The translations under genes were made by a program, and so were the position numbers. Positions 20,285-29,955 of a stretch of DNA of 32,528 nucleotides are shown here, one piece after another. Positions within the stretch are counted from its first letter, which is position 1. Every line of letters begins with the position of its first letter. The notes under the pieces are model-generated. The model searched no databases. It was not told the DNA's origin and saw only the letters and a program-made list of their open reading frames with translations. The DNA is from Chara braunii (Eukaryota; Streptophyta; Charophyceae; Charales; Characeae): positions 184,544-217,071 of the forward strand of contig BFEA01001051.1 of the NCBI GenBank assembly GCA_003427395.1. Reading direction: 5' to 3'.

Positions 20285-20620
20285 GGACAAATGAAAATGC
20301 AAACTGTGAAAACTTGGTCTATCGATAGTTTTTCGTTTTTTGACTTTAAGGTAGAAGAGGTGGAGGAGGAGGAGGAGGACGAGGAGAATATATGGTGGAA
20401 TAAGAAGAGGAGGAGGAACATCATGAAGAATATAGACGAAATATGAACTGAAGAATACAAACTTTGAGAACCTGGTCTATCGATCGTTTTCTGTTTTTGG
20501 ACTTGAAGATAGAAGAGGTGGAGGAGGAGGAGGATGAGAAAATAGTATAGTGGAATAAGAAGAGGATGAGGAACATCATAAAAAGTACAGACAAAATATT
20601 AACTAAAGATCTGAAGAAAA
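20285..20620 (+). repeat. tandem pair of ~160-bp polypurine units
   Basis: Two units share AACTTGGTCTATCGATAG or AACCTGGTCTATCGATCG, TTTTCTGTTTTTGGACTTGA or its variant, AGAAGAGGTGGAGGAGGAGG, TGGAATAAGAAGAGGA and GAGGAACATCAT, at about 20310 and 20470. They are shortened relatives of the 19835-20250 unit. Confidence 0.8.
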
Positions 20621-20860
20621 TTAAAAGGAATGCACTTCCCCCTTTACTCTTTCTTCTATCATTACATACAAGTGGGTTGTTAAGGTTCACGGGGATGTGG
20701 GCATCTGATGCTAAACCACAATCAACGTGGCCAGCCTTATGCTTGAGAGCAACAATAAAAAGAAGTTGCAATAACAAATAATTGGGTGCCCCAAAGAAAA
20801 CCAAAGTGAATATAGTCAAGAAAGCGATATTAAATATCTATTTTGCTCCATGTTCCTTGC
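20621..20860. other. unassigned spacer
   Basis: Short frames only; nothing recognised. Confidence 0.3.
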
Positions 20861-21160
20861 TATAGAGGTAAAATTGTTTCATTGTTGGACTGACTCATGT
20901 CAAATGTGCTTCATTGTCTGCAATAGAGATAAAGCTGCTTTGATTTTGGTGGAAATGTGAGTGGAATAGGGGTTTTCATGGTAAAAATCTACAACAAATA
21001 TTTTGCTTGTCATAGAGGTAAAATTGTTTCATTGTTGGATTGGTCAATCTCAAGTGTGCTTCGTTGTTTGCAATAGAGGTAAAGTTGCTTCAATTTTGGA
21101 TACATGCATCTATGTCGAACAGAGGCTGTCGTGGTGAAAATCTATAACATGTTATTAAGT
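20861..21160 (+). repeat. tandem duplication, 2 x 150 bp, each made of two half-units
   Basis: ATAGAGGTAAAATTGTTTCA occurs near 20863 and 21013. A related half-unit (CAATAGAGATAAAGCTGCTT and CAATAGAGGTAAAGTTGCTT) begins at 20921 and 21071. This is a nested duplication: a 60-bp repeat formed first and the pair was then duplicated. Confidence 0.8.
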
Positions 21161-21461
21161 TCACTGTAAAAAAAAAAAAAAAAAAAAACTTTGACTCTGC
21201 CTTTCTCCGACTTGACAGGTCCATCACCGGTTTTAAACCTTGACAGTCCAGCCAGGATGCATTTGAGTGATGAATAAGGACCCACCACTTGACCCAGAGT
21301 CAACACCCGTGAGAAACGTGGTAGACACTAATCACACCAACCCTGCAATCCAAGCGGACTGTAGGTTCAAACCCCTAACAAAGAATGTGTGTGTGTGTGG
21401 GGGGGGGGGGTATGGGTGTATGTTGTTGTCAAGTTTGCTAAATGAAAGGGGAAAAAAAAAT

Positions 21462-21515
21462 CACCGTGTTAGATTGTTTCGTTGAACTTTCACCAACTCA
21501 TCAGGAGGCCCCTTG
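21462..21515 (-). ncRNA. decayed hammerhead ribozyme core (unit 2)
   Basis: Read on the minus strand, CTGATGA is followed by a stem II of GTTGG/TCAAC (closing pairs G-C, T-A, T-A, G-C and a G-T) with a 7-base loop, and then GAAAC. The cleavage triplet that should read GUC after the short stem III reads AAC, which destroys the 2-bp stem III. I expect it to be inactive. Confidence 0.55.
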
Positions 21516-21679
21516 ACGGTCTGACCATGATACATTGACTAATGGATAAGGACTCACCACTTGGCTAGCAGAGAACTTGTCCAAACCCCTGACAAGAATA
21601 GTATGTTTGTGTATGTGTTGTCAAGTTCGCAATACAACACTAAAATGAAAGAAAAGAAATATGACTGTGCCTGATTGTG

Positions 21680-21735
21680 CCAGACGTTTTTTTGAACTTT
21701 TACCAACTCATCAGGAGGTTGAACCATGACAGTCT
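21680..21735 (-). ncRNA. decayed hammerhead ribozyme core (unit 3)
   Basis: Minus-strand CTGATGAGTTGGTAAAAGTT is followed by CAAAAAAAC where an active ribozyme needs GAAA after stem II; the invariant G is lost. The triplet reads GGC instead of GUC. Recognisable as the same family but not functional. Confidence 0.5.
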
Positions 21736-21895
21736 GGTCGAGAGGCATTTGAGTGATGGATAAAGACTCACGAACTTGCCCAAAGTAGCACCACTGAGAA
21801 ATGTGGTAGACTCCACTCACACCAGCCCTGCAATCCTGACAGACTGCTGGTCTGAACCCCTGACAATAATGTGTTAGGATGTGTTTGTGTGTCAA

Positions 21896-22255
21896 TACAT
21901 ACTATACAGTGTATAGACTGTCCATACATAGTATAGAGTATTATAAAATCATTATAGAATCACATAGAAGATATATTATATACTAGACACAATAGACAAC
22001 CGTTTTTAAATTTTAAATTTTGACCCAAATGCCAATTTGAGTTGTGCAGTCGTCAGCTTGGGCAGGTCAACGACATTGTGCTGCCTTGGTCGCACGACTC
22101 ATATGACATCCTAGGGGCATATTTCACGAATGTTTGAAATCCCGGACGACTGAAGTCATAGATGTCAAGTACATACGTGTCCCTACGGACGAGAGTTCCC
22201 CGAACGGCTCAGCGATTGATTGATTTTTTTTTTCATTTGACTTATTTATTTAAAC
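21896..22255. other. unassigned AT-rich sequence
   Basis: Words such as ACTATACAGTGTATAGA and ACATAGTATAGAGTATTATA alternate near 21900-21980. No gene is visible. Confidence 0.3.
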
Positions 22256-23266
22256 AGATATATCGCCCCAGCCAAACTCCCCATTCGACGATGTCTTTCG
22301 CTTGGATCAGAGAGGCCATGAGGGCTTGCACCTTGGATCGAGAAGCAAGGGCAAAACCCCAACTCCACTACACGAGATGTGTAGAATAACATTAAAAGTA
22401 GTGGTATTTCTGTTGCGCTGTAAAACTTTAACTTCTTGTCTTTTTCCTCCTCGTCCTCCTCCTCATCCTCATCTTCTTTCTCCTCCTCCTCCTCCTTCTT
22501 TTGTTCTCCTTCCTCTCCTCCTCCTTTTGTTATTCTCCCTCCTCCTCTTCCGTCGTATCCTTCTCCTCCTCCTCTCCCTCCTCCTCCTCTTCTTCCACCA
22601 TATCTTATCCACCCGCTCCTCCTCCTCCTCCTCTAGAAACGGAAAAGGTTAGATAGGCCATGCTCTCATAGTTTGTATTCATGCTATTTTTCGTTCCCTC
22701 CCCTCCCCTCCCCTCGCTCTCTCTCTGTCCCAATCAATCAATCAATCAATGATATAAATTTATTGATTTATTGTTTTTTTTTTTTTTTCGATTCGTTGAT
22801 TGATTGATCAATTGTTTTTTTCTTTTTTGTTTTTCCTCTCTAAACCCAACTCACGTTCCATGTTGGTGGGTGAACAATCCAACACTTGGTGAATTCTACC
22901 AACAATGATAGGAAGAGCGGACATCGAAGGATTAAAAAGCAACATCGCTATGAACCCTTGGCTGCCTCAAGCCTTCTTTCTCCTCCTCTTCCTACTCCTC
23001 TTTCTCCTCTTCCTCGTCCTTTTCCTCCTCCTCCTCTTCTTGTGCCATACCTTTCTCCTAGTTCTCCTCCTCCTCGTCTTCTTCCCCCTCGTCCTTCTCA
23101 TCGTCCTTTTTTTTCTCCTCCTCCTCCTCCTCCTCTTCCTCCTGTTGTTCTTTCTCTTCCTCCTCCTTTTTGCCATACCTTTCTTCCCCCCTTCCTCCTC
23201 TTCTTCCACTATATCTTCTCCTTCCCCCTCCTCCTCCTCCTCCACCAAAAGTCTAGAAACGGAGAA

Positions 23267-23309
<43 letters not shown>

Positions 23310-23390
23310 CACATAACACCAAATCAATCAATCAATCAACATGATTGATTGATTGATAATTTAAAAAAAAAAAGATGTGCGGCCCCAACG
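22256..23390 (-). repeat. polypyrimidine/GATT repeat units, inverted relative to 19.8 kb
   Basis: After a GCCCCAGCCAAACTCCCC start, the unit reads CTTGGATCAGAGAGG, GCACCTTGGATCGAGA and a CATTAAAAGTAGTGGTAT segment, then long CCT/CTT tracts (about 22436-22635 and 22975-23245), AATC arrays (22730-22750 and 23325-23355), and a CT run (23271-23307). The segment 22640-22900 is the inverse of 19835-20160. The long Pro/Ser/Leu and Arg/Lys frames here are translated tracts, not genes. Confidence 0.75.
23271..23307. repeat. (CT)n microsatellite
   Basis: A CT run of 37 bp inside the polypyrimidine repeat unit. Confidence 0.95.
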
Positions 23391-24050
23391 AAACTCCCTA
23401 CCTGACAATGTTTTTCGCTTGGATCGGATATGCCACAAGGGTCTGCACCTTGGATCGAGATGCAGAGGGCAATGCGCCGACTCTACCTTATGAAATCAGT
23501 AAAATAACGTTAACAGTCGTGGTACTTCACTTGTGTCATAAGACTCCCACTTATTCTACACCTCTCAAGTCATTTAACAGAGAAGGGGTTGGGGGGAGGA
23601 GCATACTGTCAGACGCTCTCTCTCTCTCTCTCGCGCGCGCGCGCCCGTGCGCGAGAGCGCACACGCCTCCTCCCTCTTCCACACCCAATCCATTCGTCAA
23701 TGGATTGATTGTTTTTTTTTCAATTAGATGTGTGGCCCCAATCTCACCATGTCTTTGGCTTGGACCGGATAGGCAATGAGGGTTTGATGAGCGGATCAAA
23801 GAGCAGGGGCAAAGCCATGACTCCACATCACAAAATAAATAAAATAATGTTAATAACTTAAAAGTAGTGATATTTCACTTGCGCTATAAAGCTCCCACTT
23901 CTTGACTTCTGCATCCTCATTCTCCTTCTCCTCTTCTTCCTTCTCCTCAGCGTCCTCTTCTTCCTCCTCCTCCTTCTTCTCTTCCGCCAGGAAGGAGATC
24001 GACCAGGGGATGTGGTGGCTTGAGAAATGTTAAAATCATGACATAAGTCC
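23376..24050 (-). repeat. two further copies of the GCCCCAA...CTTGGA repeat unit
   Basis: Copies start at GATGTGCGGCCCCAACGAAA (23375) and GATGTGTGGCCCCAATCTCA (23728). Each continues with CTTGGATCGG or CTTGGACCGG, a GGATCGAGA or GGATCAAAGAG segment, AATAACGTTAA or AATAATGTTAA, and CTCCCACTT, and ends in CT-rich sequence. The first includes a CT run that passes into a CG run (23618-23650). With the unit at 22256 this makes three copies in the same orientation. Confidence 0.75.
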
Positions 24051-24169
24051 CGATAGAGGCCCGATAGAGGGTTCTTGCTCATGATGATAGAACCATCTTA
24101 TGGATCGCAACCAAGATCGTTGTTCTGCTGCCACATCCACTATGGTATCTGGTATATTCGTCTCCCTTG

Positions 24170-24620
24170 TTTATCTAATATTTCGTGTTTTGGGCATCCA
24201 GTTTTAATTCCTTTTTGGGGGGCAACTTCCTTTTCAACTTATCTTGAGGTCAGGGTTCCTCAAGTGACCAACGAACCAATCACGAGCTGCATTTTCTTCT
24301 CTCTCAGACTTTATCCAAAGCTGGATGAAACCTATCAACGAAATTGGACATTAATTCCTCTGGTTCTTGAGGGCGCTTTCTCAATACAAACCACACGGCA
24401 GCATCCTCACTCACTTCGTCAAATCTCTTAAAAAAGGCAAGTCTTAAATGTCGTCCAATCTACCCACTGATGGCGTTTGAACCAATCATAAGCGGAGTCC
24501 CTGAAAAACAATCGAATCATCTAAAGTAAATCACCCGGGGTGTAGCCCTGAGCCTCAATAACTTCGAACTATACTTCAGGAGGGGTATGGTTGGGGTAGA
24601 AGGGAAAGGTCATTGGGCTA
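24170..24620 (-). pseudogene. gag fragment of a second Ty3-type LTR retrotransposon
   Basis: Reading leftward from about 24620, one phase gives MTFPFYPNHTPPEV, a stop, FEVIEAQGYTPGDLL, a stop, then RLFFRDSAYDWFKRHQW and VDWTTFKTCLF. A frameshift in a T run near 24430 moves to a second phase: FKRFDEVSEDAAVWFVLRKR, then EELMSNFVDRFHPALDKV, a stop, and EREENAARDWFVGHLRNPDL. The Ala-x-x-Trp-Phe motif, the Trp-x-x-Phe motif and the closing Phe-Val-Asp-Arg-Phe motif are the conserved landmarks of the Ty3 Gag capsid domain. At least three stops and one frameshift make it a dead relic of about 150 residues. It is not the same gag as in the 4.4-15.0 kb element. No pol follows; the polypyrimidine cluster begins instead, so the element was truncated or interrupted. 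Confidence 0.75.
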
Positions 24621-24639
24621 ACTAACATCATCTGGGGGC

Positions 24640-26460
24640 GAGAGCGTTGGCCATGACGGCTTCTGCTCTCGACTCCACTAATCGGCTTCGTGTAATGGGA
24701 AGGGTTCTCCGAGTCGATGGAGTTATGTCCAATCTTCCGGATCTTTGCCCTCTCACCAACTCGTCTTGCTTATTTGTGGAACCGACACGTGTCGAGTTCG
24801 ATACCAACCTCACACCGTGTGTTGCTTTCCTTTCGTAGAAACGATAAAAAAAGGACCCCGAAAGCGACAAAATGTGGTGTGTCAAAGATTTTTGGAAAAT
24901 TGAGTGCAAAGACACAAACAAAACCGAAATCTCTCATGTGATCCCAGGCGTAGAACGACGAGGGGAGAGAGAAAAAGAAAGGGAGAAAAAAACAGGCAAG
25001 TTTTTTTCCAACAACTATGTAATCTAAAAAGTATTGCTAGACTTCGATACGAGTGGCGAAACGTCCCTTTTGGGACGAAAGGGGTGGCGATTCACTGGCG
25101 AACAGACGTTGGGTCTCGGTTTCATAGAAGGGTTCGACGTCACTCGTTGCAGAGTTCAGAGTCTGGACCAGATGACCGCAGTCTTACTGCCTTTGGCTTG
25201 TAGCTTTTTTCGCCACGTGTTCGGGCTTGATAGTGATCCGTGCGACAACAATCGCTGCACAGAGTGGGATGCCAATAGGGCGTAACTGTCAGCCACGAGA
25301 CGGCGATCAACTCATTGAAAGGAAGCAAAATCGAATAAGGGGGAGATTGTGTATGAATAATCACAAAACAGGCGTTTACGAATCGTGAGCAGCATGATTC
25401 GGAAGGGAAATGATAAATACCGCCTATCTTGGCGATAACTTTTCAAACATCCCACTCGCAGGCACACGTCCTATCCTTATTGCATGGGAAGGGCCGAGGT
25501 CGAGGAGGTTTGAGGAGTGGCTGTCTAGATGGCGCGGTTGGCTCAGTCCACATGGTCGAAAGACATGCATCAACAAATCCTAAGACAAGATGATCCCACC
25601 CTATTATCCACGTGGATGGAAAGTGAGAAAGGAAAGGAGGAGAAAAAAAAAAAGTGGAAGCATTAAAACGCTTTCAATTGTCATCAATGAACATTCACTG
25701 AGAGTTTTCCAAAAGGAAGGTTTTCTTTGTGAGAAAAATCTCCACGAGTGGGGGACGCTAATCTCATCGAAGGTTAAGGGTCGGGAGAGTTGCGCGTCTT
25801 TAATCTACTGCTAGGTGGCAAGGCTTCGGGTTGCTTGAAAAGTGAGCGGGTAATGTGCTAGGTAGATCGATTAAGGGCGAGGAAAATTCTTCCGACGATG
25901 TTCTTCGAACAATAAAAAAAAACAGATTGACATCTTTACACATTCATCTATTCATTCATCAATGCAGAAGACAAACACACATTTAAGGCATCAGACTAAA
26001 TTCCATCTCCGTACATCGACATCTCTCCCCTAGCGAGATCAATATCATCACATACATTCACATTCATCGATACAATAATACATGGTTATAACTATTCATC
26101 TGTATAAGCAAAAATTATACACATGTTCAAAACAAGGAGAGAACCTTGGCGTTAACTCCGAAAAGTGGTATTCTAGAAAAAAACTCAAGAAAAAGGAGGC
26201 GCAAACCTTTTGCTCTTATGCCATGGTCTCGGGGCAGGCAACCATACATCCACACACACACTTCTCCTGCCTATGCACTCACGATCCCGACTGCCACGTA
26301 CCTTGCATCTATTCCTCAACGCTTATCACCACGCTAACTCGACTGGTACGCCGACTGACCTTGATCCTGAAGTCTGTCGCGGTTATCCAACGCGCAACCT
26401 CGTATAATCGCAGTCGACTCGTGAGGACTTTCCAACCCGCTGATAACCACTTCATCTAGC
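24640..26460. other. unassigned, probably decayed LTR-element flank
   Basis: No supported gene. On the minus strand, 24640-25330 lies upstream of the gag relic and may hold its leader and LTR end, but I cannot fix a boundary. On the plus strand, AAGGGGGAGATTGTG near 25339-25353 resembles a Copia-type polypurine tract running into an LTR that starts TGTGTATGAA; no partner LTR is present. TGGCGATTCACTGGCGAA at 25085-25102 looks like a primer-binding site of some plant Ty3 elements. These hints conflict in strand and family. Confidence 0.3.
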
Positions 26461-27510
26461 CACTACTACCGTGTAGCTAGCCAATGGAATTCGAGAGAGT
26501 TTCCCATAAGCGTTTTGGGGGTTTGATAGTTCCGAGAAGGAGGAGATGGGATATATAGGAGGAGAAGAGAAGGGGTAGACAAATAGAAAAGGAAGAGGCG
26601 GAGGAAGGATCGCCTCAGGAAAGCCATATCGATCCGAGAAAATTACTTTGCAGCCAATCAAATGGTAGTCGTGAGAGGATCAGAGTCTGCTTACACGTTA
26701 CCGCCTGACTTTCTCCAAGGCTTGGAGGATCGATAGGGTCCTCCTGTACTAAGGTAGGTGGGAAGGAGGAGAACGAAAACAACGCTAAGAAAGACCAAGA
26801 TTCAGTCGAAGCAAGAAGGGAAATAAATGTGAATAGAGGGAAATAAAAACATTTACCGGTAGAGAAAAAAAAAAGCGAAGAAAGAAGAACGGGAGATGGT
26901 TCAAAGGCGCAGTGGGAGATGGGGGAAGCTTGCATGCATAGCGCTGACGCAAAAAAAAACGGCACCAAATCGTTATGCCGCGTCTAATTAAGGACGTGCC
27001 TAACTCCTAAAACTAATTCAAGATTGAAAAAGAATTCAAAAACAAATTCTGTGTGCGAAGAAGAAAATGAGCGAATTCCTATGCCGATTCTTATTTCCTC
27101 AGAAGATCCACAGGGCTCTTAGGGATGAATTCCGAAATACAAAAAGTGTTTCGAAGCTGAAGGGCCCTGGTGGCCTTTGAACCCATACATCCTTACCGGA
27201 CGCCCGATTACCCCAAAGAAAATCAAGGGAGATCAGGAGAAAGGGGGAGACGGGGGGGGAAGGAACTGAGCACTCGGAGATTCATTGAGGTACGTAAGCT
27301 CGTACGCCACACACTCCCTCTCATAAGCTAAACCTTAGCCTGGTAGCGCCCTATAGGGCAGGGAAATAACTTGTCGGAAAAAAGGTTACTGGTACTGGTG
27401 TTTCAACAGATTGCAAAACCATTCTACCAAATATACAAAAGCACATTGCCGCCATGGTATCCTATGGGCACCAGCAATTCCCCTATCCAGAAGACACTCT
27501 GACAACGAGC
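26461..27510. other. unassigned sequence, no gene recognised
   Basis: Purine-rich runs on the plus strand (26520-26620 and 26750-26900) create minus-strand Phe/Ser-rich frames of up to 117 codons without motifs. Nothing else is identified. Confidence 0.35.
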
Positions 27511-27605
27511 TTTTTTTTTTTTTTTTTGGGAACAAAGCTCCAATCTATTCATGGGGAGCAGCACGTGCTGGGAACCGGGCCCAGTGTCCCATACGAAAAT
27601 TTACG
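27511..27605 (-). repeat. poly(T) followed by the repeat shared with 18.5 kb
   Basis: A T run of 17 (27511-27527) is followed by CATGGGGAGCAGCACGTGCT (27550-27569) and GGGCCCAGTGTCCC, matching 18486-18530 with substitutions. On the minus strand this reads as a short sequence ending in poly(A), suggesting a 5'-truncated retroposon. Confidence 0.4.
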
Positions 27606-28341
27606 TAGAAGTTTGAAAGCTTGAGATACCGGGGCCATTGGCTAAGAAAAATTGGAGCTACTTAGCAAATTACCAGGACAAACTTCAGAATTAGGCAACG
27701 TTCAGAAAACGACTCAGAAATCCCCCATCAATCCCCTTTACCTCACTCCGGCAAGACTTACTGCAGCAGAGCCAGCATCTCCGCTGCTGCTGTACCCTAT
27801 TTCCATCCTACGAGCTAGCCCCCTCACTAGTCGGACGCTTGATATCAACCATCTTGCAAAGACTTGATTGTATATTTTGGCAAAGAGTCACTACGGATAT
27901 TGAGCGAAGGACAAAAACGTCAGGACTGCACCCTATTTGCCTCGGAAAGGGCAGCCAGAAGGAGACAGAAAGAAAGAGAGAGAGCACTACGGCGATACAC
28001 AAAGAGTTGGTAGAGTGACTCTGTGTTTTCCCTCTCTCTGTGTGGGCGATGCTAATCATCTGCCTAAGAGACTCCTAGTATCTGCCTAAATGGGCAGTGA
28101 AGCCCTTCTTTACCAATACCCACAGTGAAGCACATGATTACCTCACCTATGCACAAAGCGAAGCCCATGATTTGCACCAGGGCAACCATCATCTGGGTGC
28201 ATTCCATTGGGGCATTGTAGCAAATAAGGCAAAATGTGGAGGCTTGAGGCCTGTTATCCCTCCCTGTTTCCCACTTCTCATGCCCTTCGTCCTCCACCTC
28301 GCTGCACAAAGATTTCTTGTCCCTCACGAGTCCCAAAAAAA
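27606..28341. other. unassigned sequence
   Basis: Short frames only. A small direct repeat of GTGAAGCACATGATT and GCGAAGCCCATGATT occurs near 28124 and 28159. Confidence 0.3.
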
Positions 28342-28348
28342 ATTCTGC

Positions 28349-28436
28349 TGTCCTTTTTTGGAACATACAGAAGCTTAGCGTGGCCCCTGCGCAAGGATGA
28401 CACGGATAAATCGAGATATGGCCCAAAAAAAAAAAA
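28349..28436 (+). pseudogene. U6 snRNA retropseudogene
   Basis: The stretch AGCGTGGCCCCTGCGCAAGG, then ATGACACGGATAAATCGAGA and TATGGCCC, matches the 3' two thirds of U6 snRNA with a few substitutions. Upstream, GTCC and TTGGAACATACAGAAG fit the U6 5' region with a deletion of the 5' stem segment. It ends in 12 A instead of the T run of a true Pol III gene. ATTCTGC occurs directly before (28342-28348) and after (28441-28447), a plausible 7-bp target-site duplication. This is a retroposed copy, not a functional spliceosomal RNA gene; no upstream promoter element is visible. Confidence 0.85.
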
Positions 28437-28449
28437 GAACATTCTGCCC

Positions 28450-28965
28450 GTTTGGGTGGTCCTTTCCAGTTTGGCCCTCAAATATGCCAGTTTGGGTGGG
28501 GACCCTAACCTCCGTGAATATGTGTATCAGCCCTGGACTGACCTGGCCACATCCTTGAATAGCCGAATGAGAAAGCCTCTGAGTGTCAGCATGGAGGTGA
28601 CCCACCTGCGTTGACGTGGCTGGCTATCATAGCCTCGAAGGCCAAGTCCCACATACCCGAATGATCGATTTCTGACCGCAGATTCCGAAGATCAACGACC
28701 AGAAATCAAGGATCAGCGTAAGTGGGACTTCGCCCCAGGTTTCAGAGCCTGTGAAAGGGCTGGTTGGTACCTCCCTCTCATTCTCGTATTTATATTATAT
28801 TTATTGGAGGTTCCAACACCGGACGTTGTCGTGCAAATCTCCACCTGGATTGACGTGGGTGACTACAGTAGCCTCGGGCTTTCCGAGCCTACACTACAAG
28901 GCTGGTCCCTGTGTTCGACATAAATAATACGTACGCAGGGTTCGAACTGGTTCGAACTCGCTGAC
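28450..28965. other. unassigned sequence
   Basis: Contains a short direct repeat of CCAGTTTGG and GCCAGTTTGGGTGG near 28468 and 28487. No gene or recognised element. Confidence 0.3.
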
Positions 28966-29067
28966 ACCTGACACTACTACCGTCCTCCCCCGAACACAAC
29001 GCACCCTCATTTTGACTGCATGGGACCGGAAAGACGGCTTGTATACGTTCATTTTCAGGGTCCGTTT

Positions 29068-29149
29068 CCAGAAATAAGTAAAAACGTGCTACTGATAACC
29101 TGGCAGACTGTCTCAGAGTTATCAGCAGCACGTTTTTACTTATTTCTGG
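29068..29149. repeat. 32-bp-arm inverted repeat with an 18-base loop
   Basis: CCAGAAATAAGTAAAAACGT... at 29068-29099 is the reverse complement of 29118-29149 with a single mismatch. Such close identity implies recent formation or conversion. Confidence 0.95.
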
Positions 29150-29606
29150 ACGGAATTTTGCGGCCAGATGCATATACATCGGGACGTAAATGCGGTCAGG
29201 TAGATTTAAGATAGGGGTGGTGTGAGTACGCCCTGACCAGCGTTTTTTTTTTTTTTTTGGTTGTTCTTTTGTTTCATTCAGCTTTACAGCGACGAACCTC
29301 TCCCCTACCCCTCGTAAATAAAAGGGTTTCCCAAACAACAGCATACTCACACACTTGGACTTTTTTCAACTGTTCTCTGGACTTAATTCCGACCAGATAC
29401 ATCCACGAATGGCTGTAAACGCGGTCAGGTTCATCTAAGAAAGTCCAAGCGTCAGTATTGCCCCATATCCAACCAGACTGTTCAACGACAGGCCAGGTGA
29501 AATATGAAGCATCGCATTTCTCTCTCTGTGAGATGTACGTGGAATACGAAGCATTCAGTAAACTCGGAAAGTCATGAAAACACATGAAGAGAAAAAAGAA
29601 CGGATG

Positions 29607-29776
29607 GCACCCAAGAGCCTAGCTCAGTGGGTACACCCATGAACTGTTGAAATATAGACTTGTGTTCGAATACAGATGATGGAAACTTGACAATTGCAAC
29701 CAACTACTCGGTCAGCTCAATGATAATAAATATCAAAAGACCGTCGCCCTTTTTTAAAAAAAAAAGAAAAAAAGAT
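29607..29776 (+). mobile_element. tRNA-derived SINE with intact target-site duplication
   Basis: The element is about 170 bp. An A box, TAGCTCAGTGGG, lies at about 29630, and a B box, GTTCGAATAC, at about 29673, with one departure from the GWTCRANNC consensus. A tRNA-unrelated body follows, and an A-rich tail ends at 29776. The 13-bp sequence AAAAGAACGGATG flanks it exactly at 29594-29606 and 29777-29789, defining both ends. SINEs are transcribed by RNA polymerase III from these internal boxes and are copied by LINE reverse transcriptase. The perfect target-site duplication suggests a fairly young insertion. I cannot assign a named plant SINE family. Confidence 0.88.
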
Positions 29777-29955
29777 AAAAGAACGGATGAAAACAACCTC
29801 GAGACGAGCGAAATGATCGGCGTAATAAGGGCATACTCACACAGCGACTCTCCTCGGTGCATCTTACAGGAATTACGGCCGGACCTGTATTACGTCCAGA
29901 GCTCAGCCGAAAAGGTCCCAATGTGAAATAACACAGAAGGAGAACACAACTTCGA

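Larger units (their letters stand above)
21190..21895 (-). repeat. three tandem units carrying decayed hammerhead cores
   Basis: Anchors GGACCCACCACTTG, GGACTCACCACTTG and AGACTCACGAACTTG lie near 21278, 21549 and 21766, giving periods of about 270 and 217. All three keep a CCTTGACRGTC or CATGACAGTC segment, and units 1 and 3 share GAGAAAYGTGGTAGAC and CCTGCAATCC. Units 2 and 3 include minus-strand CTGATGAGTTGG sequences related to the hammerhead at 30.9 kb. The shared AGGAGGYTGAACC flank ties this array to the 30.9 kb element. Confidence 0.75.

Noticed and set aside
22436-23348. Pro/Ser/Leu-rich plus frames and Arg/Lys-rich minus frames of up to 152 codons
   Set aside because: They translate CCT/CTT tracts, overlap in several phases and have no complex-sequence domain.
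28349-28436. A functional U6 snRNA gene
   Set aside because: The 5' region is deleted, the end is poly(A) instead of a T run, and no upstream sequence element plus TATA pair is visible.
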